DNA of 64,000 nt. Source: Flavobacterium sp. (GTDB lineage Bacteria; Bacteroidota; Bacteroidia; Flavobacteriales; Flavobacteriaceae). Under the pieces are notes generated by a model. That model worked only from the letters and a program-made list of their open reading frames with translations, was not told where the DNA came from and searched no databases. Positions 1 to 8,628 of this stretch are shown piece by piece. A program made the position numbers and the translations under genes. Every line of letters begins with the position of its first letter. Position 1 is the first letter of the stretch. The DNA lies in assembly GCA_016787805.1 (NCBI GenBank), contig JAEUTY010000007.1, positions 50,665 to 114,664 on the forward strand. Reading direction: 5' to 3'.

Positions 1-178
1 AGAACATAATTTCAGGAACATCTTTTCCAGCACCAACCGCATCACTTCCTTCGTGTGGTAATTCGAGCATATGGAGTAAAATAATTTCACCATCGTTTTT
101 TCTTGCTATCTGAGCGGCTACTTTCAAGGCATATTCTGCGTGTTCAGAAAAGTCGGTAGGTATTAGAATTTTTTTCAT
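1..178 (-). CDS. Universal stress protein (UspA family), N-terminal part only
   Basis: The reverse strand starts with ATG at 178 and reads MKKILIPTDFSEHAEYALK, the typical first beta strand and helix of a UspA-fold protein, followed by ARKNDGEIILLHMLELP, the second strand. About 59 residues are visible and the gene runs off the left edge. UspA proteins are small cytoplasmic alpha/beta proteins, many binding ATP, made under stress or growth arrest; which subclass this is cannot be told because the C-terminal ATP-binding loop is outside the window. It is transcribed divergently from the rimP operon. Confidence 0.9.
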   Translation of the reverse strand, partial: MKKILIPTDFSEHAEYALKVAAQIARKNDGEIILLHMLELPHEGSDAVGAGKDVPEIMF

Positions 179-262
179 GATTAGATATAAATTATTGGTT
201 TTATTTAGTTTATTTTTCCTTTGATAAAGGTAAGGATTTTTTTTAAGATTAATAAATGATAT

Positions 263-290
263 TTGTCATTAAAAAAAAATTGTATATTTG
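263..290 (+). promoter_or_regulatory. Promoter of rimP-nusA-infB (Bacteroidota type)
   Basis: A TTG at 263-265 lies 17 bases before TATATTTG at 283-290, matching the Flavobacterium promoter form TTG-N17-23-TAnnTTTG. It predicts a start of transcription near 294-297, leaving a leader of about 60 bases before the rimP ATG at 355. Confidence 0.75.
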
Positions 291-320
291 CAACGTTATT
301 TATCATCAAAATTAAATAAT

Positions 321-346
321 GAGGGAAGCATTGCTTCCCTCTTTTT
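321..346 (+). terminator. Terminator-like hairpin in the rimP leader (possible attenuator)
   Basis: GAGGGAAGC (321-329) and GCTTCCCTC (333-341) form a perfect 9-bp stem with the three-base loop ATT, followed at once by five T residues (342-346). This has the form of an intrinsic terminator but sits between the promoter and the first gene of the nusA operon. That it acts as an attenuator is inference. Confidence 0.65.
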
Positions 347-354
347 ATAAGAAT

Positions 355-822
355 ATGGCATTTAAAGAAAAAGTAATTGAACTATTGAACGAAGGATTGA
401 AAGAGAAGCCAAGTGTTTTTCTTATTGATTTGACTATTGATAATTCAAACAAAATTATGGTTACTTTAGATGGTGACAACGGAGTTACACTTCAAGATTG
501 TATTGATATTAGCCGTGCTATTGAACACAATTTAGACCGAGAAGAGCAAGATTTTTCACTCGAAGTAGCTTCTGCAGGAGTTTCGACACCTTTGCAATTG
601 GTGCGTCAATACAAAAAAAATATTGGTAGAACGTTAAAAGTAAAAACACTCTCAGAAACCATTGAAGCCGAGTTAGAGGCAGTTGATGATTCAAAAATCA
701 CCTTAACTTGGTCGGCCAGAGAACCAAAAAAAATAGGAAAAGGAAAAGAAACAGTAATCAAAAAAGCTGAAATTCCTTATGCAGAAATAAAAGAAGCAAT
801 TGTTACAATAAATTTTAATTAA
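355..822 (+). CDS. rimP: Ribosome maturation factor RimP
   Basis: A 155-residue protein of the RimP (YhbC/DUF150) family, needed for maturation of the 30S ribosomal subunit. The open frame extends 12 codons upstream to an ATG at 319, but that extension would encode the leader hairpin, so ATG 355 ([15 protein letters not shown]) is chosen. Family features seen are [19 protein letters not shown], then [16 protein letters not shown] and [14 protein letters not shown], which match the N-terminal alpha/beta domain; the C-terminal half with [19 protein letters not shown] forms the SH3-like barrel. It is first in the conserved rimP-nusA-infB operon, with nusA starting 8 bases after its stop. Confidence 0.93.
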   Translation: MAFKEKVIELLNEGLKEKPSVFLIDLTIDNSNKIMVTLDGDNGVTLQDCIDISRAIEHNLDREEQDFSLEVASAGVSTPLQLVRQYKKNIGRTLKVKTLSETIEAELEAVDDSKITLTWSAREPKKIGKGKETVIKKAEIPYAEIKEAIVTINFN

Positions 823-830
823 TAAGAAGA

Positions 831-2075
831 ATGGAAAATATTGCATTAATCGAATCATTTTCAGAGTTTAAAGACGATAAACTTATTGATCGAGTAACGC
901 TTATGGCGATTTTGGAAGACGTTTTTAGAAATGCTTTAAAAAAGAAATACGGTTCAGACGACAACTTTGATATCATCATCAATCCTGATAAAGGAGATAT
1001 GGAAATTTGGAGAAACAGAGTGGTAGTTGCTGATGATGAGGTTGAAGATGAAAATCAGGAAATTGCATTATCTGAAGCTAGAAGAATCGAGCCAGACTTT
1101 GAGGTTGGTGAAGATGTTTCTGAAGAAGTAAAGTTGATTGATTTAGGTAGAAGAGCTATCTTAGCTTTACGCCAAAACTTAATTTCTAAAATTCACGAAC
1201 ACGACAATACCAATCTTTACAAACAATTTAAAGATCTTATTGGCGAAATTTATACCGCAGAAGTACACCATGTTCGCCCAAGAGTTGTAATTTTGGTGGA
1301 CGATGATGGAAATGAAATTGTGTTGCCGAAAGAAAAACAAATACCTTCTGATTTTTTCCGTAAAGGTGATAATGTAAAAGGAATCATTGAAAATGTGGAG
1401 TTAAAAGGAAACAAACCACAAATCATTATGTCTAGAACGGCTCCAGCCTTTTTAGAAAAATTATTTGAACAAGAAATCCCAGAGGTTTTCGACGGTTTGA
1501 TTACCATCAAAAATGTAGTGAGAATTCCAGGTGAAAAAGCCAAAGTAGCCGTTGATTCTTACGACGATAGAATTGATCCTGTCGGTGCTTGTGTGGGTAT
1601 GAAAGGTTCGAGAATTCACGGAATTGTTCGCGAATTAGGTAACGAAAATATAGATGTAATTAATTACACTTCTAACGTGCAATTATACATCACAAGAGCT
1701 TTAAGTCCAGCTAAGGTTTCATCAATTAAAATTGATGAAGAAAACAAAAGAGCTGAAGTGTTCTTAAAATTAGAAGAAGTATCAAAAGCCATCGGTCGCG
1801 GTGGTCACAATATTAAATTAGCAGGGCAATTAACAGGTTACGAATTGGATGTAATCAGAGAAGGAAACACTGCAGAAGATGAAGATGATGTAGAATTGAC
1901 AGAATTCTCAGACGAAATCGATGGATGGGTTATTGACGAATTTGCTAAAATTGGTTTAGATACTGCTCGTAGTATACTGAAACAAGATGTTGCTGATTTA
2001 GTGAGAAGAACCGATTTAGAAGAAGAAACAATTCTTGAAGTTGTACGCATATTAAAAGAAGAATTTGAGGATTAA
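831..2075 (+). CDS. nusA: Transcription termination/antitermination factor NusA
   Basis: A 414-residue NusA, which binds RNA polymerase and nascent RNA to modulate pausing, termination and antitermination. The N-terminal polymerase-binding domain covers about residues 1-125 and starts ENIALIESFSEFKDDK. An S1 domain follows (around 135-200, with ARVHHVRPRVVILVDD-like strands), then tandem KH domains: VDSYDDRIDPVGACVGMKGSRI is the classic KH1 sequence and KAIGRGGHNIKLAGQLTG carries the GxxG loop of KH2. The C-terminus is short (ends ILKEEFED) and lacks the long acidic repeats of E. coli NusA, as is usual outside Proteobacteria. It sits between rimP and infB with small gaps, so co-transcription is expected. 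Confidence 0.96.
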   Translation: MENIALIESFSEFKDDKLIDRVTLMAILEDVFRNALKKKYGSDDNFDIIINPDKGDMEIWRNRVVVADDEVEDENQEIALSEARRIEPDFEVGEDVSEEVKLIDLGRRAILALRQNLISKIHEHDNTNLYKQFKDLIGEIYTAEVHHVRPRVVILVDDDGNEIVLPKEKQIPSDFFRKGDNVKGIIENVELKGNKPQIIMSRTAPAFLEKLFEQEIPEVFDGLITIKNVVRIPGEKAKVAVDSYDDRIDPVGACVGMKGSRIHGIVRELGNENIDVINYTSNVQLYITRALSPAKVSSIKIDEENKRAEVFLKLEEVSKAIGRGGHNIKLAGQLTGYELDVIREGNTAEDEDDVELTEFSDEIDGWVIDEFAKIGLDTARSILKQDVADLVRRTDLEEETILEVVRILKEEFED

Positions 2076-2109
2076 TTCTCACCCAATAATAAAAAATTAA
2101 TTAGATTTT

Positions 2110-4824
2110 ATGTCTGAAGGAAATATTAGAATAAACAAGGTTTTAAGGGAATTAAATATTTCTTTAGAAAGAGCTGTGGATTATCTAAAAGATAAAGGAA
2201 TTGCTATTGAAGCAAGTCCAAACACAAAAATTTCTGATGATGTATACAACATTCTTTGTGGTCAATTCGCAGGCGATAGAGGAAACAAAGAGGCTTCTAA
2301 AGGAGTGAGTGAGGAAATAAGAAAAGAAAAAGAAGCACTTCGTCTTGAACGTGAACGAGAAATTGAAGAAAAAAGAAAACAAGAAGAAGAGCGTCAACGC
2401 CTTGAAGTAATCAAAGCCAAAGCTGTTGTAACTGGGCCAAAGCAAGTAGGAAAAATTGAACTAAATCCAAAACCTACGCCAACTGCTGAAGCTGCCCAAG
2501 AGCCTAAAGTTGAAAAAATAGTTCCAAAAGAAGAAGTTGTTGCGGAAACTCCAAAAGTAGAAGTGAAGGTTGTAGCTCCTGTTGTGGAAGAAACTCCTAT
2601 AGATGACACTTATGAAACGCAATACCACAGCTTAACAGGTCCGAAAATAACGGGTCAAAAAATTGACTTAGCGCAATTTGAAAAACCTAAAAAGAAAAAA
2701 GAAGACCCTAAAATTACGCCTAACAAACCTGGTGATCCTAAAACAGGCGAAAATAAAAACAAACGCAAAAGAATTCCACCTAAACCTGGCGAAAAACCAG
2801 GTGGACCAGGAGCCAATGGCGGAGCCAACAAACCAGGTGGAAATAAATTTGGTACCAACAAACCTGGTGGTGGTTTCCAAAAAGGAAATCGTCCAGCCAT
2901 AGTGCAAAAAGTTGAGCCTACTGAAGAAGAGGTTAAAAACCAAATCAAAGAAACGCTAGAACGTTTACAAGGAAAAGGTTCGAAATCAAAAGCTGCCAAA
3001 TACCGTAGAGAGAAAAGAGATTCGCACCGTCAACGTACAGAAGACGAAATGCAAGCTCTTGAAGAAGGAAGCAAAGTACTTAAAGTAACCGAGTTCGTAA
3101 CTGTAGGTGAAATCGCAACCATGATGGATGTGCCAATCACAAAGGTAATTGGAACGTGTATGACTTTAGGTATCATGGTAACCATGAACCAACGTTTGGA
3201 TGCTGAAACTTTATCTATCGTAGCAGATGAATTTGGTTTTGAAGTGGAATTCATTACCACCGATATCGAGGAAGCCATCGAAGTGGTAGAAGATAGAGAG
3301 GAAGATTTAGTCAATCGCGCTCCTATCGTAACGGTAATGGGTCACGTCGATCACGGTAAAACTTCCTTGTTGGATTACATTCGTAAAGAAAACGTAATCG
3401 CAGGTGAGTCGGGTGGAATTACCCAACACATCGGAGCTTACGCCGTAACGTTAGACAACGGTCAAAAAATCACATTCCTTGATACACCGGGTCACGAAGC
3501 GTTTACCGCAATGCGTGCTCGTGGTGCTCAAGTAACCGATATTGCTATCATTGTGGCTGCTGCCGACGACGATATCATGCCACAAACCAAGGAAGCTATC
3601 AGTCACGCACAAGCCGCTGGTGTTCCAATGATTTTTGCCATCAATAAAATCGATAAACCTGCTGCTAATCCTGAGAAAATCAAGGAACAATTAGCTGGAA
3701 TGAATTTATTGGTAGAAGATTGGGGTGGAAAATACCAATCGCACGATATTTCGGCTAAAATTGGTACAGGTGTTAAAGAATTACTCGAAAAAGTATTACT
3801 CGAAGCCGAAATCTTAGATTTAAAAGCCAATCCAAACAAACCTGCTGTTGGAACTGTTGTAGAAGCCCAATTGGACAAAGGTAGAGGTTATGTAACGACT
3901 ATCTTAGTACAAGCGGGAACATTGCGAGTGGGTGATTACGTTTTAGCAGGTAAAAACCACGGTAAAATCAAAGCGATGCACGACGAACGCGGACATTCAG
4001 TTAAAGAAGCAGGACCTTCAACGCCTATTTCTATTTTAGGTTTAGACGGCGCTCCAACGGCTGGAGACAAATTCAACGTGTTTGAAGATGAAAGAGAAGC
4101 CAAACAAATTGCTGCCAAACGTACGCAATTGATGCGCGAGCAATCAGTACGAACTCAAAAACACATTACGTTGGCCGAAATTGGTCGTCGTATTGCTTTA
4201 GGTCAGTTCAAAGAATTGAACATCATTCTTAAAGGAGACGTAGATGGTTCGGTTGAAGCATTGTCGGATTCGTTCTCAAAATTATCAACAGAAGAAATTC
4301 AAATCAATATCATCCATAAAGGAGTTGGTGCCATCACCGAGTCGGACGTAATGTTAGCTTCTGCTTCAGATGCCATCATCATCGGATTCAACGTTCGCCC
4401 TGCTGGAAACGCCAAACAATTAGCCGATAAAGAGGAAATCGATATCCGTAACTATTCCATCATTTACGACGCTATCGACGACTTGAAAGACGCCATGGAA
4501 GGAATGCTTTCTCCAGAAATGAAGGAAGAAATCACCGGAACAGCCGAAATCAGAGAAATCTTCAAAGTATCGAAAGTCGGAACCATCGCAGGTTGTATGG
4601 TTACTGATGGAAAAATCTTCCGTAGCTCTAAAGTGCGCTTAATCCGCGAAGGCGTTGTAATTTACACAGGCGAATTGGCCACATTAAAACGCTTCAAAGA
4701 CGATGTCAAAGAAGTAGCCAAAGGATACGATTGTGGTATGCAAATTAAAAACTACAACGACATCCAACAATACGATTTAATCGAAGCGTTCCAAGAAGTC
4801 GAAGTAAAGAAAAAATTGAAATAA
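2110..4824 (+). CDS. infB: Translation initiation factor IF-2
   Basis: A 904-residue IF-2, the GTPase that brings fMet-tRNA to the 30S subunit and promotes subunit joining. The N-terminal IF2_N region ([18 protein letters not shown]) is followed by a charged helical stretch and a long Lys/Pro/Gly-rich linker (about residues 200-270). The G domain shows GHVDHGKT at 411-418 (G1), DTPGHEAF from 458 (G3) and NKID at 512 (G4). Two beta-barrel domains and the C-terminal fMet-tRNA-binding domain follow, ending [10 protein letters not shown]. The length fits a linker-rich Bacteroidota IF-2. It closes the operon and is followed by a strong hairpin terminator. Confidence 0.97.
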   Translation: MSEGNIRINKVLRELNISLERAVDYLKDKGIAIEASPNTKISDDVYNILCGQFAGDRGNKEASKGVSEEIRKEKEALRLEREREIEEKRKQEEERQRLEVIKAKAVVTGPKQVGKIELNPKPTPTAEAAQEPKVEKIVPKEEVVAETPKVEVKVVAPVVEETPIDDTYETQYHSLTGPKITGQKIDLAQFEKPKKKKEDPKITPNKPGDPKTGENKNKRKRIPPKPGEKPGGPGANGGANKPGGNKFGTNKPGGGFQKGNRPAIVQKVEPTEEEVKNQIKETLERLQGKGSKSKAAKYRREKRDSHRQRTEDEMQALEEGSKVLKVTEFVTVGEIATMMDVPITKVIGTCMTLGIMVTMNQRLDAETLSIVADEFGFEVEFITTDIEEAIEVVEDREEDLVNRAPIVTVMGHVDHGKTSLLDYIRKENVIAGESGGITQHIGAYAVTLDNGQKITFLDTPGHEAFTAMRARGAQVTDIAIIVAAADDDIMPQTKEAISHAQAAGVPMIFAINKIDKPAANPEKIKEQLAGMNLLVEDWGGKYQSHDISAKIGTGVKELLEKVLLEAEILDLKANPNKPAVGTVVEAQLDKGRGYVTTILVQAGTLRVGDYVLAGKNHGKIKAMHDERGHSVKEAGPSTPISILGLDGAPTAGDKFNVFEDEREAKQIAAKRTQLMREQSVRTQKHITLAEIGRRIALGQFKELNIILKGDVDGSVEALSDSFSKLSTEEIQINIIHKGVGAITESDVMLASASDAIIIGFNVRPAGNAKQLADKEEIDIRNYSIIYDAIDDLKDAMEGMLSPEMKEEITGTAEIREIFKVSKVGTIAGCMVTDGKIFRSSKVRLIREGVVIYTGELATLKRFKDDVKEVAKGYDCGMQIKNYNDIQQYDLIEAFQEVEVKKKLK

Positions 4825-4842
4825 ATTTCAAATATAAATCAC

Positions 4843-4872
4843 AAAAACCAATCGTAATTGATTGGTTTTTTT
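4843..4872 (+). terminator. Terminator after infB
   Basis: AACCAATC (4846-4853) pairs with GATTGGTT (4860-4867) around a six-base loop; A residues precede and a run of T follows. It lies 20-50 bases after the infB stop. Confidence 0.85.
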
Positions 4873-4873
4873 A

Positions 4874-5015
4874 TGGCGAATGGCCGCGCTTTCCATTACA
4901 AGTCCTCAATTTTGGTTGGTATTTTGTACGTCATTGTTCAGCTTCCGTTGGGCGCTGACACTTCCTCCAAAATAGCCATCCAAAACTTCCGGGCTTTTCA
5001 TTTCAATCGCTATCG
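4874..5015 (-). repeat. Degenerate Flavobacterium-type intergenic repeat
   Basis: The gene-free stretch 4825-5206 contains, read on the minus strand, GATAGCGATTGAAATG and, at its far end, GTAATGGAAAGCGCGG, flanking an imperfect inverted arrangement (AATTTTGG / CCAAAATAG). The terminal words resemble those of the clearer copies near 21.3, 23.8 and 31.4 kb. The 64-codon open frame over it has no protein-like features. The bases 5053-5110, with CTCTTTGTGAAGAACTCTGC, are of a type often seen between genes in this genus and hold no gene. Confidence 0.45.
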
Positions 5016-5122
5016 CAATGCCAATTTCTTTCCACAAAATCTTGAAAAGTAGAATTTCTCTTCTCAGCGTCTCTTTGTGAAGAACTCTGCGTCACTCTGT
5101 GCAACAATCATCACAATCATTC

Positions 5123-5187
5123 ATAAAAAAACCATCAAGAAATCAAAGTATTGAACTGTCTCAATTGCCTTAATTACTTAATGGTTT
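5123..5187 (-). terminator. Long stem-loop, likely terminator of the minus-strand TonB receptor gene
   Basis: ACCATCAAGAAATCAAAG (from 5131) is nearly the inverse of CTTAATTACTTAATGGT (ending near 5185), giving a long imperfect stem. On the minus strand it is followed by a T run (the A run at 5124-5130), just downstream of the receptor stop at 5207. Confidence 0.6.
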
Positions 5188-5206
5188 ATAAGAAAAAAAA
5201 ATGATT

Positions 5207-7402
5207 TTAGAAAGTCACTTTCAATCCACCATAAATATTTCTACCTGGCGCATTCATCCCCGAAGCAAAAGTACGGTACTGAATGTCGGCCATATTTTCG
5301 ATACCAGCAAAAAGGGTAGCGTTTTTATACACGGTCAAAGAACCTTTTACATTAAAAGTATACCAAGCTGGCATGCCGCCATCAGGTGCGTATTGTTCGT
5401 TGTCTTCTCCATTCAACAAGTAATCTTTAATATCTTTTTTACCATTGTATAATATATACGCTTCTAATCCAAAGCGGGTTTTGTTATAACTCAATCCCAA
5501 TTTTCCAAAATAAGGCGGAATATGATCCAAAGGCGATTGATTACCATAATCATCCACAACACGACCCAAAGTATAATTGAAATTCCCGTTGAATAATAAG
5601 TTATCAATCATAAACCATTTTACACTTGTAGAAAACCCAGTTACAAAAGCTTTTCCTTTATTTTGATTGGCCAAAACCACACTTGTTGCGCCGTCGTACA
5701 CAATGGTGTCCGAACCATTAAAAGTAAAAGTATCGGTTACAATAGCATCAATAAAACGGGTGTAATAATAGTTGGTTTCAAATTCAAAGCGTTTGTTTTC
5801 TGTCGCTACGCGTACACCCAAATCAGCAGTCACGGTTTTTTCGGGTTTCAAATTTTCATTCGGCACCACAACAGTTCCAGCGCCCGATTCAAATATCTTA
5901 GCCAAATCATCAATATTGGGTACGCGATATCCTGTACTTAAATTAGCAATTAAACTGACTTCTTTACTTGGTTTGTGTATTATTCCTATGGTTCCGCTAT
6001 ATGTTACATTTTGTTGTTCGATGCTTGTAAATGGAAGTTCAAAAATCGAATTGTCTGCAATTGTACTTTTCAACGTTGCATATCCAATGCGTCCACCAAT
6101 ATTCCAATTGGTTTTGGTAGAAAGCGCTTGGTTGAAGTAAGCAAATAAATCGTTGCGTGACATATTGTTTTTACCATTCGGATAGCGTGTGTCAATCGTT
6201 TGTTCAACGCCAGTATTGATGTTGTTGCTGTAAGCAGTCGATTTTAAATCGTCATAATAACTCTCAAAACCATAAATCAAATCACTTTTTGAGAATTTTT
6301 TCTTTAAAGTGAAATCAAATGAATATACGTCCACTTTTTCGTTTCTGTTTTGAAGATTGTAATTGTTTACACGACGATTGTGTCGACTTTCTTCCACATT
6401 TTGATAAGCTGCGTTAATGGTCAAGTCGCTGTCTAAAATAAATTTCTTTTTGTCAAAAGTGTACACTCCTAAAAAGCGTTTTTGTGGACCATAAAACCAT
6501 TCAGCATTTCGCAATCCACTGCCATTTGAATCAGTCAATCGGTCGTAGCGAGGAACATCTGTTGAAGTAGAATATTGGATATTTAATGAGTGTTGCATAC
6601 CATTTTCTTGACGCAAGGCAAATTTTTGCATAAAATCATACTGTTTGTAGGCTGTGAATTTTTGCACATATTTGTCATCATTCGCAATTAATTGGTCAAC
6701 ACCATTTATAGTTTCTATATAATAATTGCGTTCTCCAAAAAACGGAATGCCACCATTTTGCTTTCTTCCCATTTTTAAATCCCCAAAATCATTGTAGGAA
6801 AATGAGGTTAATGAAGCAAAATTTTTCAAGCCTATATTGATGTCTAAATGCCCTGTTTTTTCTTCGTTAACAGAAGAATACCGCGACAAAAGAGCGCCAC
6901 TAAATAATTTAGTTCCATTTGAGAATTTAGCTTTTTTAGTTGTTAAATTAATCGCGCCACCTAAAGCATCACTGCCAAACAGAGAAGAACTTGAACCGTA
7001 AAAAACATCTACATTTTCGAGCATGTTTTCGTCAACTGTAACAATGTTTTGTAAATGACCTGCTCTAAAAATTAAGTTATTCATCCGAATTCCGTCAACA
7101 AGTAATAATATTCTACTAGCTTCAAAACCTCTTAATGTCGGACTTCCTCCACCTTGTTGTGATTTTTGAACATGTGCTGTGCCTGAGTTTGCTATTAAAT
7201 CGGCCGTGTTTTGAAAATTTTGAAATTCAATTTCTTTTTGAGTGATGACATCTGTTTTTTGGGAGATAAATAATTTGCTTTTATTTATTTTTTTGGAGTG
7301 TACAATCACTTCGTTTAATTGGTTGTTTTTGGTACTATCGCTTATTGTTTGTCCATACGAAAGTAGTGTTCCAAAAAACAACATGTAAATGCTATATTTC
7401 AT
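5207..7402 (-). CDS. TonB-dependent outer membrane receptor (heme/hemoglobin-receptor-like)
   Basis: A 731-residue outer-membrane receptor that would take up a ligand with energy from TonB. It has a short signal peptide (ends LLSYGQ), a plug domain from about residue 30 to 155 with QGGGSPTLRGFEASRILLL, VDGIRMNNLIFRAGHLQN and FGSDALGGAINLTTKK, then a 22-strand-type barrel ending in YGGLKVTF with the terminal Phe of outer-membrane proteins. The plug resembles receptors annotated for hemin, hemoglobin or transferrin, but no ligand can be assigned from sequence alone. It lacks the N-terminal CarboxypepD-like domain of SusC proteins and has no SusD neighbour. It is the last gene of a three-gene minus-strand unit, 44 bases after its neighbour. 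Confidence 0.85.
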   Translation of the reverse strand: MKYSIYMLFFGTLLSYGQTISDSTKNNQLNEVIVHSKKINKSKLFISQKTDVITQKEIEFQNFQNTADLIANSGTAHVQKSQQGGGSPTLRGFEASRILLLVDGIRMNNLIFRAGHLQNIVTVDENMLENVDVFYGSSSSLFGSDALGGAINLTTKKAKFSNGTKLFSGALLSRYSSVNEEKTGHLDINIGLKNFASLTSFSYNDFGDLKMGRKQNGGIPFFGERNYYIETINGVDQLIANDDKYVQKFTAYKQYDFMQKFALRQENGMQHSLNIQYSTSTDVPRYDRLTDSNGSGLRNAEWFYGPQKRFLGVYTFDKKKFILDSDLTINAAYQNVEESRHNRRVNNYNLQNRNEKVDVYSFDFTLKKKFSKSDLIYGFESYYDDLKSTAYSNNINTGVEQTIDTRYPNGKNNMSRNDLFAYFNQALSTKTNWNIGGRIGYATLKSTIADNSIFELPFTSIEQQNVTYSGTIGIIHKPSKEVSLIANLSTGYRVPNIDDLAKIFESGAGTVVVPNENLKPEKTVTADLGVRVATENKRFEFETNYYYTRFIDAIVTDTFTFNGSDTIVYDGATSVVLANQNKGKAFVTGFSTSVKWFMIDNLLFNGNFNYTLGRVVDDYGNQSPLDHIPPYFGKLGLSYNKTRFGLEAYILYNGKKDIKDYLLNGEDNEQYAPDGGMPAWYTFNVKGSLTVYKNATLFAGIENMADIQYRTFASGMNAPGRNIYGGLKVTF

Positions 7403-7446
7403 GGGTTGTTTTTTAGTTCATTAAATGAATAATCTTTTGAATATAA

Positions 7447-7950
7447 TTATGTCAATTCAATCAACTTGGGCGGTTGGAATATGATGCATGAAAATTTGTC
7501 GTCAAAAAAAGCAAAGTAATAATTGGGTATTAAAATGCTGTTTTTGACTTTGAAAAAATGAATGTTTTCTGTGCCTGTGATAAATTGAGTGATGGAAACG
7601 GAGCTGTGTTGCTTTTTGTTTTTTGAAGCTTTTTTAGTCAAATTTTCAGTTGTCTTTTTCAGCACAATTTCAAAGTCATCTTGAATCACTTTCGCAATAA
7701 CTTTGTTCCCAATTGTTTTGTATGAAATTAAGTCGTAGTATTTGTTGTTGATGATAAGCTCTCTTTTATCAGAGAGAGTTGACCAAAATTCTTTAGTGAA
7801 AACAAGAGTTTCAGAAGTCGAAGATGTTGAGGCTTCAATAAGAAGTTCTCTTCGGGCATTCATAAACTCATTTAGAATGATTTCAATAGAAAAAACAACC
7901 AAAAAAATGGAATAGAAAAGTAAAACAAGAAGAGCTTTATTTTTTTTCAA
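7447..7950 (-). CDS. Hypothetical membrane-anchored protein
   Basis: A 167-residue protein not recognised as a known family. Residues 5-27 (ALLVLLFYSIFLVVFSIEII) form one membrane segment or uncleaved signal; the rest is a mixed-charge domain with a Lys-rich stretch (TENLTKKASKNKKQHSS) and predicted beta strands near the end (FFKVKNSILIPNYYFAFFDD). It begins 7 bases after the SPOR-domain gene and precedes the TonB receptor, so it is probably co-transcribed with both. A role with the receptor or the cell envelope is only suggested by position. Confidence 0.6.
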   Translation of the reverse strand: MKKNKALLVLLFYSIFLVVFSIEIILNEFMNARRELLIEASTSSTSETLVFTKEFWSTLSDKRELIINNKYYDLISYKTIGNKVIAKVIQDDFEIVLKKTTENLTKKASKNKKQHSSVSITQFITGTENIHFFKVKNSILIPNYYFAFFDDKFSCIIFQPPKLIELT

Positions 7951-7957
7951 ATTTCAG

Positions 7958-8347
7958 TTATTTCGACGGTTTAATGATTAAAGCGTTTGGGTATTTTTTA
8001 ATGATGATTTTTAGATTTTTTTCGGCTTCAATACGGGTTTTGTAATTACCAACCCAAACCTTATAATTGGGTGTGCTGAATATGATGGTAGCATCATAGT
8101 CTTTAAATTCATTTTTAAAGTCAATTAGAGCTTTTTTGGACAATTCGTTGTTGCCGTTAAATATTTGTATTTTATAGCGAGTATTTGTTACTATTCCAGA
8201 GTTTACTTTTCTTTTCTCTTTAAGTAATTGCTCAAACTTTGGATCTTGTTTTACATCGCTTTTTTGAGAATAAAGTAAATTATTTTGGCTAAAAAACAGA
8301 ATAAGAAAGAAATATAACGAAAGTGTTTTGTGCTGAAATAGATTCAT
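7958..8347 (-). CDS. SPOR-domain protein
   Basis: A 129-residue exported protein. An N-terminal hydrophobic segment (LSLYFFLILFFSQNNLLYSQ) looks like a signal peptide ending in SQ. Residues about 55-129 form a SPOR domain: YKIQIFNGNNELSKKALIDF, then ATIIFSTPNYKVWVGNYKTR and EAEKNLKIIIKKYPNALIIK, the usual beta-alpha-beta pattern with a VWVGxYxxRxEA signature. SPOR domains bind peptidoglycan stripped of stem peptides; in Bacteroidota small exported SPOR proteins are common and mostly uncharacterised. It is the first gene of the minus-strand unit and has a good promoter just upstream. Confidence 0.8.
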   Translation of the reverse strand: MNLFQHKTLSLYFFLILFFSQNNLLYSQKSDVKQDPKFEQLLKEKRKVNSGIVTNTRYKIQIFNGNNELSKKALIDFKNEFKDYDATIIFSTPNYKVWVGNYKTRIEAEKNLKIIIKKYPNALIIKPSK

Positions 8348-8365
8348 AATATATTGATTTTAATG

Positions 8366-8393
8366 CAAATGTAATATATCTGTAACACATCAA
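8366..8393 (-). promoter_or_regulatory. Promoter of the SPOR-protein/TonB-receptor unit
   Basis: On the minus strand TTG (complement of CAA 8391-8393) lies 17 bases before TACATTTG (complement of 8366-8373), an exact TAnnTTTG box. Predicted transcription start is about 8361, some 13 bases before the ATG at 8347. Confidence 0.7.
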
Positions 8394-8450
8394 AAATAAA
8401 AAAATTATTTAGAATTAATATAAATTAAGAATTAAGATATATTTAAGGTT

Positions 8451-8479
8451 TTGAGAATAATTGATAAGTCGTATTTTTG
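8451..8479 (+). promoter_or_regulatory. Promoter of the actABCDEF-coxBA operon
   Basis: TTG at 8451-8453 and TATTTTTG at 8472-8479 are separated by 18 bases, a full match to the Bacteroidota pattern. It implies an unusually long untranslated leader of about 145 bases before actA; the leader holds a T-rich run (8594-8601) but I see no clear regulatory fold in it. Confidence 0.7.
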
Positions 8480-8628
8480 TGCAAGTTTTAAAAAAGTGTG
8501 CCGTTGTTTTCTACAAATGAACAGAAAAAACCATACCAAAATTTTGTAAATTATCATTTATTGTAAAAATGCATTCTTGTCTAATCTAGGGTGTTTTTTT
8601 ACCTGACTTGAAAAAATTATACTAACAC

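Noticed and set aside
319-354. Twelve-codon N-terminal extension of RimP from ATG 319
   Set aside because: The codons are the leader hairpin and T tract; the family start fits ATG 355.
2655-2999. Long minus-strand open frames inside infB
   Set aside because: They are mirror frames of the Pro/Gly/Lys-rich linker of IF-2 with no protein-family features.
4858-5052. 64-codon open frame after infB
   Set aside because: It starts inside the infB terminator and runs through a degenerate intergenic repeat; no protein features.
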